From the NCBI GenBank assembly GCA_023266715.1, contig JAHFPK010000161.1, positions 1-6,632 on the forward strand: 6,632 bases of DNA, read 5' to 3'. The stretch is from Hyphomicrobiales bacterium. Lineage in GTDB: Bacteria; Pseudomonadota; Alphaproteobacteria; Rhizobiales; Aestuariivirgaceae. Under the pieces are notes generated by a model, which saw nothing but the letters and a program-made list of their open reading frames with translations, was not told the origin of the DNA and did no database searches. Each line of letters begins with the position of its first letter. Position 1 is the stretch's first letter. Below are positions 1-5,173 of this stretch, piece by piece. Both the position numbers and the translations under genes were made by a program.

Positions 1-362
1 TCTATCGCGGCACGGCAAAACGAAAACGCCGTGAGCGGGCCATTGAGGCCTTGCATCTCGTTGGATTGAAAGGCCGCGAGCATCACACGCCATCGGAGCT
101 TTCCGGTGGGCAGCAGCAACGGGTGGCCATCGCTCGGGCTATTGTGACCAATCCCCTTGTTCTTCTGGCCGATGAGCCCACGGGAAATCTGGATTCGGCA
201 CGGGCGCGCGAAATCATGGAGCTTCTTACCGGGTTGAACACGACGCGGGGGCTCACCGTGATCATGGTGACCCATGAACCCCACATGGCGGAATTTGCCA
301 ACCGCACCCTCCATTTTGTGGATGGCCGGATCGAGTTCGAAACGCTGCGGGATGCGGCCTGA
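1..362 (+). CDS. ABC transporter ATP-binding protein, MacB/LolD type (5' end outside window)
   Basis: This is the C-terminal half of the ATPase subunit of an ABC exporter; it would hydrolyse ATP on the cytoplasmic side to drive the permease encoded next. The reading frame is open from base 3, so 119 residues are visible of a family that usually has about 220-250. The Walker A motif lies upstream of the window. Visible motifs are the ABC signature and following helix (LSGGQQQRVAIARA, about residues 34-47), Walker B with D-loop (VLLADEPTGNLD) and the switch histidine (VTHEPH). The 'DEPTGNLD' form and the ending 'HFVDGRIE' are typical of the MacB/LolD/FtsE-like class (family knowledge). The stop codon shares one base with the permease start (TGATG), so the two are probably translationally coupled. 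In E. coli MacB the ATPase and permease are fused; here they are separate. Substrate unknown. Confidence 0.93.
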   Translation, partial: YRGTAKRKRRERAIEALHLVGLKGREHHTPSELSGGQQQRVAIARAIVTNPLVLLADEPTGNLDSARAREIMELLTGLNTTRGLTVIMVTHEPHMAEFANRTLHFVDGRIEFETLRDAA

Positions 363-1573
363 TGCTGTGGGAAGCCATAAAACTTGCCAATCAGTCGGTG
401 CGCCGCAATGTGCTGCGCTCGATACTCACCCTTCTTGGCATCGTTATCGGCGTATGTGCGGTGATCGCCATGGTCACCATCGGCAACGGCACTACGCAGA
501 AGGTGACGGAGGACCTGTCAAAACTCGGCAGCAACATGCTTGTTGCGCGACCGGGGCGGGAAACATTTGGCCCCGGCGGCGGCGGCGGAGAAGTCCGCAG
601 TTTCACCGAGCGCAATGTCGCAACACTGCGCAGTGAGCTTGCCGATGTCCGCGGTATTGCACCTGCATCGGTGCGGTCGGTAAAAGCTGTCTATGGCGCG
701 GAGAATTACGATACCAGCGTGACCGGCACGGAATCGGATTTCTTTGTTGTGCAGGATTGGACCTTTGAAAGCGGAAGGCCTTTCTCGGACGGCGACATTC
801 GCTCGGCCAGTCCCGTGTGTGTCATTGGGCAAACCGTCAAGACGGTATTGTTCGGCCAGGCCGATCCGCTGGGACTGCGCCTGCGTATTGGCAATCTGTC
901 CTGCGAAGTCATTGGCGTTCTCAGGGGAAAGGGACAATCGGCCTTCGGCACGGACCAGGACAACACGGTGGTTATGCCGCTTCGCACCTTTCAGCGCCGC
1001 ATATCCGGGAGCCAGCGTATTTCGACGATTTACATAGCGGTGGCCTCGGCTGATTCCATCGGTACCGTGCAAGCCGCCGCGGAGGACATCCTGCGGGAAC
1101 AGCGTCGGATTCCGCCGGGTGAAGAGAATGATTTTTCGGTGCGCGACATGACGCAAATGGTCAGTACTTTGACTTCGACCACAACGGTAATGACGGGCCT
1201 CCTGAGTGCCATTGCGGCCGTGAGCCTGCTGGTAGGCGGCATCGGCATCATGAATATCATGCTGGTGTCGGTGACGGAGCGCACCCGCGAGATTGGCATA
1301 AGGCTGGCCATTGGTGCCTTGGAGAACCAGGTACTGACCCAGTTTCTGGTCGAGGCCATTGTGCTTGCCGTCTTTGGCGGCATTGTGGGAATAGTGCTGG
1401 GCCTCGGGCTTGCGGGATGGGCGGCCTATGCCATGAGCATTCCCTTCACGATCAATCCCAACGTTGTGGTTCTGGCCTTTATGTTCTCGGGGCTGATCGG
1501 CGTGGTTTTCGGCTATTTCCCGGCCCGGCGCGCGGCACGCCTCGACCCCATCGAAGCGCTGCGCCGCGAGTGA
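362..1573 (+). CDS. ABC transporter permease, MacB-like (MacB_PCD + FtsX domains)
   Basis: Membrane subunit of an ABC exporter of the MacB type, 403 aa, apparently complete. The N-terminus carries one membrane segment (about 21-41, LTLLGIVIG...AVIAMVTIGNG). A long periplasmic domain follows (about 45-275), with a glycine-rich turn at about 70-76. The FtsX domain has three further membrane segments (about 277-302, 328-356, 368-387). The stretch GGIGIMNIMLVSVTERTREIG (about 292-312) and the C-terminal ARRAARLDPIEALR are hallmarks of this family, as is the four-segment topology with a large periplasmic loop. MacB-type systems couple ATP hydrolysis to extrusion of drugs, peptides or lipoproteins, usually with a periplasmic adaptor and an outer-membrane channel; neither partner is in the window, so the substrate cannot be named. 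The ATG is chosen because it overlaps the ATPase stop; no strong Shine-Dalgarno precedes it, which fits coupled translation. Confidence 0.93.
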   Translation: MLWEAIKLANQSVRRNVLRSILTLLGIVIGVCAVIAMVTIGNGTTQKVTEDLSKLGSNMLVARPGRETFGPGGGGGEVRSFTERNVATLRSELADVRGIAPASVRSVKAVYGAENYDTSVTGTESDFFVVQDWTFESGRPFSDGDIRSASPVCVIGQTVKTVLFGQADPLGLRLRIGNLSCEVIGVLRGKGQSAFGTDQDNTVVMPLRTFQRRISGSQRISTIYIAVASADSIGTVQAAAEDILREQRRIPPGEENDFSVRDMTQMVSTLTSTTTVMTGLLSAIAAVSLLVGGIGIMNIMLVSVTERTREIGIRLAIGALENQVLTQFLVEAIVLAVFGGIVGIVLGLGLAGWAAYAMSIPFTINPNVVVLAFMFSGLIGVVFGYFPARRAARLDPIEALRRE

Positions 1574-1579
1574 GCCGAA

Positions 1580-2791
1580 TCAGTTGAGTTGCGAGAGCAG
1601 TTCCATGGTCGGATAAGAGTCTGCCGGCAGTCCGAGTTGGAGTTGCACTTCCTTCACCGCGGCACGGGTTCCTTTGCCAATTTTTCCATCAAGCTTGCCG
1701 ATGTCATAGCCCTTGGCACTCAGTATCTTTTGCAAAGAAACGACCTGCTGATAGGTAAGAGGTGTAACGTCGCCATTGCCAGGGCTCACTTTTGGCGCGC
1801 CCGCTATGCGGGTTGCGAGATAGGACGCCGTGGTGGAATAGACGAGAGACTCATTCCACTTGAGATAGGCCGTGGTGAAATTTTCATAGACGAGAAAAGC
1901 CGGACCATCCTTGCCCATCGGCAGAAGCAATGTGGCGGGAAAGGCATCGGCCTTGAGGGGTTTTCCACCTGCTGACTTCACACCCCATTTCACCCATTGC
2001 GATCTCGGATGTTGAATGGCGATGTCAGCCTGATCCCAAGGCAGGTCACGAGGCACGCGCACTTCCTGCATCCAGGGCTGCCCGGGTTGCCAGCCATGCT
2101 TGCGCAGAAGATTGGCGGATGACGCCAGGACATCGGGAATGCTGCCACGCAGATCGCGCCGGCCATCGCCGTCAAAATCAACGGCACTTTCATTATAGTC
2201 GTAGGGCAGGAATTGGGTTTGACCAATTTCACCGGCCCAGGCACCGCGCATTTCATCGGGGTGCAAATCGCCGCGCTGGATGAGTTCAAGAGCCGCCATC
2301 AATTGCGGGCGGAATTTTTCCGGACGCCGGCAATCCCAAGCCAGGGTGGCAAGGGATTGCACGGTTGGCAAATTGCCCGTGTTGGCGCCGAAATCAGTTT
2401 CCAAAGCCCAGAAAGCAACGATCACCGGGGCTGGAACGCCAAACTCCTTCTCAACCCGGGCAAAAGTGGCCTTGTGTTTTTGGATCAGCTCTGCCCCGTG
2501 CTTGATGCGGTAATCGGTGATCATGCGGGCCTGAAACTCAAGAAAGCTTTGGGAGAAGACATTCTGGGCGTGATCTCTCTTGATGATGCCGGCATCATAG
2601 GTGGTGGCGTCGAGAACGGCGAGCGCCTGGCGGCCTATGCCCTGGGCGGCAGCCTCCTTGTGAAAGGCCTTGATGAAAGCAGGGAAGCCAGTGCCATTGT
2701 TTCCGCAGGTCGCGGCTTGGGCCTGATTTCCTGCCATGAGGGCAAGCGCACTGACACATAACATGGCGGTCAAAAACTTAGACTTCAGCAT
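1580..2791 (-). CDS. Lytic murein transglycosylase, MltB/SLT_2 family, with C-terminal peptidoglycan-binding domain
   Basis: A periplasmic enzyme predicted to cleave the MurNAc-GlcNAc bond of peptidoglycan, forming 1,6-anhydro ends. The 403-aa product starts with a Sec signal peptide (MLKSKF, hydrophobic core, likely cut after AQA at residue 26); no lipobox is seen, so a soluble periplasmic protein is expected rather than a lipoprotein like E. coli MltB. The catalytic domain has the MltB-type pattern: probable catalytic Glu131 in FWALETDFG, GEIGQTQFLP (about 187-196) and VDFDGDGRRDL (about 204-214). Residues about 345-402 match a PG_binding_1 repeat (YQQVVSLQKILSAKGY, then DGKIGKGTRAAV). Cys29 and Cys154 are two cysteines of the mature protein and could form a disulfide (inference). 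The ATG is supported by a GGGAG seven bases upstream; another ATG five bases further up is out of frame. The gene converges on the permease gene, six bases apart. Confidence 0.93.
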   Translation of the reverse strand: MLKSKFLTAMLCVSALALMAGNQAQAATCGNNGTGFPAFIKAFHKEAAAQGIGRQALAVLDATTYDAGIIKRDHAQNVFSQSFLEFQARMITDYRIKHGAELIQKHKATFARVEKEFGVPAPVIVAFWALETDFGANTGNLPTVQSLATLAWDCRRPEKFRPQLMAALELIQRGDLHPDEMRGAWAGEIGQTQFLPYDYNESAVDFDGDGRRDLRGSIPDVLASSANLLRKHGWQPGQPWMQEVRVPRDLPWDQADIAIQHPRSQWVKWGVKSAGGKPLKADAFPATLLLPMGKDGPAFLVYENFTTAYLKWNESLVYSTTASYLATRIAGAPKVSPGNGDVTPLTYQQVVSLQKILSAKGYDIGKLDGKIGKGTRAAVKEVQLQLGLPADSYPTMELLSQLN

Positions 2792-2798
2792 TCCATAA

Positions 2799-2803
2799 CT
2801 CCC
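2799..2803 (-). promoter_or_regulatory. Ribosome binding site of the transglycosylase gene
   Basis: On the minus strand the sequence reads CAGGGAG, then 7 bases, then ATG. This fixes the start at 2791 over the out-of-frame ATG at 2796, which lies too close to the GGGAG to use it. Confidence 0.6.
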
Positions 2804-2848
2804 TGATCTCCAATTTGGTTATTCATCGCTTGAGTCAAAATCAAGGCC

Positions 2849-2880
2849 CTGTTTGATGGCGGCAATGCCGCTTTCAACAG
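2849..2880. repeat. Imperfect 32-bp inverted repeat (stem-loop) upstream of the transglycosylase gene
   Basis: Outer arms CTGTT and AACAG enclose a perfect inner stem GCGGC-AAT-GCCGC (2859-2871), with one bulge, one mismatch and a G-T pair between them. Either RNA strand could fold into a stable hairpin. It lies 58-89 bases upstream of the transglycosylase start, in the position of a 5' leader or promoter-proximal element. It is not followed by a T-run on either strand, so it is not a typical intrinsic terminator. Confidence 0.55.
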
Positions 2881-2889
2881 TATTACTGT
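2877..2889. promoter_or_regulatory. Perfect 13-bp dyad, candidate operator
   Basis: ACAGTA-T-TACTGT is a perfect inverted repeat around one central base, overlapping the edge of the preceding stem-loop. It sits 86-98 bases upstream of the transglycosylase start, a usual distance for a dimeric regulator site. I cannot match it to a named regulator; it does not look like the alphaproteobacterial LexA (GTTC-N7-GTTC) or CtrA (TTAA-N7-TTAA) boxes. It could be chance. Confidence 0.3.
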
Positions 2890-2939
2890 AACGCACATCA
2901 TAATGAAGAAAATCGGTTGCCGTGCACAAACCCAGAATC

Positions 2940-2971
2940 GCGAGGGGTCGTACAGACGTACAACCCCTCGC
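2940..2971. repeat. Strong 32-bp inverted repeat (hairpin)
   Basis: Arms GCGAGGGGT and ACCCCTCGC (9 bp, perfect), then one mismatched pair, then GTAC/GTAC around an AGAC loop. The stem therefore has 13 paired bases in 14 positions. No T-run follows on either strand, so an ordinary rho-independent terminator is unlikely. It could be a dispersed palindromic repeat, an RNA-processing or rho-associated 3' structure for the his transcript, or part of an unannotated RNA; the sequence alone does not decide. Confidence 0.6.
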
Positions 2972-3060
2972 TCAGGCTAAAGGGTCATAATCCTAAACCC
3001 ACACTCAGTCACGAAAATCTGAACCGGGGGCGATACCAGACTCTCGCAAGCGTGGATTTC

Positions 3061-3075
3061 AGGATCACCGATCCT
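3061..3075. repeat. Short perfect inverted repeat AGGATC-ACC-GATCCT
   Basis: A 6-bp perfect stem with a 3-base loop, directly abutting two tandem copies of TAGCCC (3075-3086). Function unknown. Confidence 0.4.
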
Positions 3076-3149
3076 AGCCCTAGCCCTCATTCCCGTTTAA
3101 TATAGTCCAATCCAACCTCAATTGAATGGCTCTCAACCGTCTTTTTTCG

Positions 3150-3165
3150 CTTGCAGCTATGCAAG
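3150..3165. repeat. Short perfect inverted repeat CTTGCA-GCTA-TGCAAG
   Basis: A 6-bp perfect stem with a 4-base loop, about 41-56 bases past the hisG stop. On the minus strand it is followed by CGAAAAAAG rather than T residues, so it does not form an intrinsic terminator for hisG. On the plus strand it is preceded by a T-run, not followed by one. Confidence 0.4.
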
Positions 3166-3202
3166 TTACAGGCCGTCCAACGACGCAGATGGCCAGTGTT
3201 AC

Positions 3203-3220
3203 AGCCTATTTAGGCTTTTT
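3203..3220 (+). terminator. Terminator-like hairpin with T-run on the plus strand, overlapping the hisG stop
   Basis: On the plus strand AGCCT-ATTT-AGGCT (3203-3216) runs into TTTTT (to 3220), the form of a small intrinsic terminator. The stem is only 5 bp, or up to 6 if the loop tightens, so it would be weak. The hisG stop codon (minus strand, 3206-3208) lies inside the hairpin. Because the T-run is on the plus strand, it would stop transcripts entering hisG in antisense, not the his mRNA itself. It may be a chance result of the AAAAAGCCT codons at the end of hisG. Confidence 0.3.
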
Positions 3221-3895
3221 GAGGTTCTTTTGGAGCACCACGGCGCGGGGATCGGCCAGACCAGCAGGACTTGCCGCCAGAACCGCGCTGGAGCGCAGGA
3301 TTATGCCATCATCAAGAACCTTGAGGTGATTGGCGGCAAGGGTTGAACCGGTGGTTGTGATGTCAACAATGACCTCTGCCGTTCCGGCGACCGGGGCGCC
3401 CTCGGTTGCGCCCAGGCTTTCCACGATGCGGTAGCCCGTCACACCCCTTTCGGCAAAGAACCTGCGGGTGAGATTGAGATATTTGGTGGCCACACGGAGC
3501 CTGCGGCCATGGCGGGCATAGAAGCTTTCGGACACTTCATCGAGGTCGGCCATGGAGGCCACATCCAACCAGCATTCGGGCACGGCCACGACAACATTGG
3601 CAAAGCCGAAATCGAGCGGGGCTAAGACGGATACAAGATTTTCCTGGGGGGCGGATTTCTCCCACAGGAGGTCTGCACCGGTGATGCCGAAATCAATCTT
3701 CCCCTCGCGCAGGTTCTGGGCAATTTCCGCCGCCGAGAGGAAAGCGACTTCAATATCTTCGATGCCTTTCAACAAGCCGCGATAGCCTCGGTCAGTGCTT
3801 GGACGCTCAATGCGGAGACCTGCGGCTTCGAGCGTTTCAGCCGTCTGTTCCATCAGGCGGCCCTTGGAGGGAATGGCAAGAGTGAGCGTCTTCAT
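3206..3895 (-). CDS. hisG: ATP phosphoribosyltransferase catalytic subunit, short form (HisG_S)
   Basis: Catalyses the first, committed step of histidine synthesis in the cytoplasm: ATP + PRPP to N1-(5-phosphoribosyl)-ATP + PPi. At 229 aa this is the short form, lacking the C-terminal histidine-binding regulatory domain of the roughly 300-aa long form; short HisG needs HisZ for activity and feedback control (family knowledge). Visible signatures are the N-terminal LAIPSKGRLMEQT, IDFGITGADLL (about 67-77) and the PRPP-binding loop VIVDITTTGSTLA (about 175-187). The start ATG overlaps the hisZ stop by four bases (ATGA), and hisZ is immediately upstream, so the partners are co-translated in about equal amounts. 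A modest AAGG lies 11 bases before the ATG. The C-terminus is lysine-rich (LQKNLKKPK). No intrinsic terminator in the his direction is visible after it. Confidence 0.97.
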   Translation of the reverse strand: MKTLTLAIPSKGRLMEQTAETLEAAGLRIERPSTDRGYRGLLKGIEDIEVAFLSAAEIAQNLREGKIDFGITGADLLWEKSAPQENLVSVLAPLDFGFANVVVAVPECWLDVASMADLDEVSESFYARHGRRLRVATKYLNLTRRFFAERGVTGYRIVESLGATEGAPVAGTAEVIVDITTTGSTLAANHLKVLDDGIILRSSAVLAASPAGLADPRAVVLQKNLKKPK

Positions 3896-5031
3896 GCCAG
3901 CACCGCCTTCAGGCGTTCCGTGTGAATGGCGCAGCCCACGGCTGACACGGGCGCGGGCGAGCCCATGTCGGAGAGGAGATTGTCATAGCGGCCGCCGCCG
4001 GCCACGCTTACGAAGCCTTCGGATGTTTCAACTTCAATCTGGAATACGAAGCCGGTGTAATATTCGAGCTCGCGGCCAAAGGTGGCCTTGAATTCGAAAC
4101 GTTTGGGATTGAGGCCAAGCTCTTCCATTTCCGCGAGGCGCTTTTGGAAATGTTTCCGCGCTTCGTTGAAGTTGCGGCCTGAATCCATCCGGTTCAATTG
4201 ACCTTCCAGATTATCAGCGCGCTCGACAATATCGAGATAACCCGTAATGGCATCGGCTTTCCTTTGATCAAGGGCTGCCTCAGACCGGTCTGCTGCTTTG
4301 TCAGCAAGGCGTGCGGCAATTTCCTCCAGTGACCTGCCACCAACAAGCGGCAGGTTTCTTTGTTCCATTTCCAAAGCCACAAGCTCAATTGCGGCTTTGC
4401 TCGCCAACTTATCAATATGTCCGGAAATGCTGGTACGTCTGGCGTTCCGGCTGGAGGTGAAACTTTCCAGCACTTCGCGAAAGGCATGGGGCCGCCAGAA
4501 GTGATGTTTCAGGCGGTTGCGCCAGCGCACGGGCATATGTGTATCTTCAATAAGCGCGGAGAAGAGGCCGAGATCACCGAGGGTCACGCGGAATTTCGTG
4601 AGGCCCGTTGCCTCAAGCGCACTGATCGTCAATTTCAGAACGCGGGCTTCTGCCGCCGCCGCATCGGGTGCGGCAAACCACTCAAGGCCCGCCTGCATGA
4701 ATTCCTGCGGGCTCAAATGCTCATTGGGAAAACGGAAGGCGGGGCCCAGATAGCAATAGCGGGCCTCGGCATCGGGCATTTCCGCATGGCTCAAGTGATA
4801 GCGGCAGGCAGGTACCGTAAGATCGGGGCGGAGGCACATTTCAGCGCCGGAGGGATCGGTGAACACGAAGGTCCGGGCGCGGATATCTTCGCCGGACCGT
4901 TCAAGAAAAATATCGGCGGGCTGGATGATGTCGGGGGCGATGTAATCAAATCCGGCGCGCTCAAACACTGCCATAATGGCGGCATTCTGGCGTTCTAGCG
5001 CCTCGCGCTCCGCTTTGGATTTACCGGCCAT
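3892..5031 (-). CDS. hisZ: ATP phosphoribosyltransferase regulatory subunit HisZ
   Basis: A catalytically repurposed paralogue of the histidyl-tRNA synthetase core that binds short HisG, activates it and confers histidine feedback (family knowledge). The product is 379 aa, complete, within the usual range. HisRS-like traces are LRPDLTVPACRYHL (about 67-80), YLGPAFRF (94-101), EYYTG (323-327) and GGGRYDNLL (345-353). Where a true HisRS has the motif-2 loop with RYRQF, this protein has SPQEFMQAGLEWF instead. The anticodon-binding domain is absent: the chain ends soon after the GGGRYD motif (TERLKAVLA). Both features separate HisZ from a tRNA synthetase. It overlaps hisG by four bases and lies 142 bases after hisS in the same direction. 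Its RBS falls inside a repeat element. No frameshift or missing segment is seen. Confidence 0.95.
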   Translation of the reverse strand: MAGKSKAEREALERQNAAIMAVFERAGFDYIAPDIIQPADIFLERSGEDIRARTFVFTDPSGAEMCLRPDLTVPACRYHLSHAEMPDAEARYCYLGPAFRFPNEHLSPQEFMQAGLEWFAAPDAAAAEARVLKLTISALEATGLTKFRVTLGDLGLFSALIEDTHMPVRWRNRLKHHFWRPHAFREVLESFTSSRNARRTSISGHIDKLASKAAIELVALEMEQRNLPLVGGRSLEEIAARLADKAADRSEAALDQRKADAITGYLDIVERADNLEGQLNRMDSGRNFNEARKHFQKRLAEMEELGLNPKRFEFKATFGRELEYYTGFVFQIEVETSEGFVSVAGGGRYDNLLSDMGSPAPVSAVGCAIHTERLKAVLA

Positions 5032-5034
5032 TAT

Positions 5035-5045
5035 CCCCCTCCCCC
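5035..5045 (-). promoter_or_regulatory. Ribosome binding site of hisZ, formed by the end of the repeat element
   Basis: On the minus strand the sequence before hisZ reads GGGGGAGGGGGATAATG. A GGAGG core lies six bases before the ATG, an ideal Shine-Dalgarno spacing. These purines are also the outer arm of the repeat at 5034-5146, so pairing of that arm would hide the site. Confidence 0.65.
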
Positions 5046-5062
5046 TTGTGGGGAGGGGTTAG

Positions 5063-5099
5063 GGGTGGGGGTCGCTCCGACACCACCAGACCCCCACCC
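5063..5099. repeat. Inner hairpin 1 of the hisS-hisZ repeat
   Basis: A perfect 11-bp stem, GGGTGGGGGTC with GACCCCCACCC, enclosing a 15-base loop (5074-5088). It is very GC-rich and is not followed by a T-run on either strand, so it is not a standard terminator. Confidence 0.75.
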
Positions 5100-5123
5100 G
5101 AAATTCGCGAAGGGCGAATTTCG
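5099..5123. repeat. Inner hairpin 2 of the hisS-hisZ repeat
   Basis: A perfect 10-bp stem, CGAAATTCGC with GCGAATTTCG, around the loop GAAGG. Its composition differs from the G/C-tract arms around it, suggesting the element is a mosaic of two palindrome types (inference). It shares one base with the preceding hairpin. Confidence 0.75.
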
Positions 5124-5173
5124 ACCTTCCCACAAGGGGGAGGTGGAAAGAGGAGGAAAAAGGATAAGCGCCA

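Larger units (their letters stand above)
2792..3205. other. Intergenic region of 414 bp, palindrome-rich, no credible gene
   Basis: This gap separates the start of the transglycosylase gene from the end of hisG; both are on the minus strand. It should contain the transglycosylase promoter and leader and whatever ends the his transcript. I found no tRNA T-arm, no protein I recognise in any frame, and no clear pair of -35/-10 boxes. A TTGACT or TTGATT near 2830-2845 on the minus strand could be a -35 box, but no good -10 follows at 17 bases. What stands out is a set of inverted repeats at 2849-2880, 2877-2889, 2940-2971, 3061-3075 and 3150-3165, listed separately, and a tandem TAGCCC TAGCCC at 3075-3086. 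Confidence 0.7.
5034..5146. repeat. Nested palindromic intergenic repeat element between hisS and hisZ
   Basis: About 113 bp of almost pure inverted-repeat structure fill the hisS-hisZ spacer. Outer arms of 15 bp match perfectly: CCTCCCCCTTGTGGG at 5038-5052 and its complement at 5129-5143. Inside are two hairpins: GGGTGGGGGTC/GACCCCCACCC (11 bp, 15-base loop, 5063-5099) and CGAAATTCGC/GCGAATTTCG (10 bp, 5-base loop, 5099-5123). Folded together they would make a three-way junction. C-rich arms of the form CCCCCTTGTGGGGAGG recur, as I recall, in intergenic palindromes of many alphaproteobacterial genomes, but I cannot name the family. In the polycistronic mRNA such a structure could slow exonucleases or mark a processing site (inference). 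It carries no ORF, transposase or visible target duplication. Confidence 0.8.

Noticed and set aside
566..592. GGC-repeat tract in the permease gene
   Set aside because: It encodes a glycine-rich turn in the periplasmic domain; similar glycine runs are common in MacB-like permeases, and the reading frame is intact.
518..1156. Minus-strand open frame of 212 codons opposite the permease gene
   Set aside because: It lies wholly inside the well-supported permease gene on the other strand; the product has no recognisable motif. Long antisense frames are expected in GC-rich genes.
2213..2761. Plus-strand open frame of 182 codons opposite the transglycosylase gene
   Set aside because: Antisense shadow of a gene with signal peptide, catalytic motif and RBS; no independent support.
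2985..3060. Possible tRNA-like segment (GGTTCAG resembling a T-arm on the minus strand)
   Set aside because: I could not build an acceptor stem, anticodon arm or D-arm around it, and the T-loop consensus is not met.
2917..3105. Plus-strand open frame of 62 codons in the intergenic gap
   Set aside because: It runs through the 32-bp hairpin and the 3061-3075 palindrome, has no clear RBS, and its product (PESRGVVQTYNPSLRL...) shows no recognisable family or composition of a real protein.
3122..3346. Two overlapping plus-strand frames across the hisG 3' end
   Set aside because: They extend into hisG in antisense and overlap each other in different frames; no RBS or family resemblance.
4360..4998. 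Plus-strand open frame of 212 codons opposite hisZ
   Set aside because: Antisense shadow of hisZ; its glycine- and alanine-rich product looks like a reverse reading of conserved coding sequence.
5034..5146. Repeat considered as a CRISPR array, integron attC site or transposon remnant
   Set aside because: There are no regularly spaced direct repeats, no integron core sites or cassette, no transposase fragment and no clear target duplication; it is an inverted-repeat element only.
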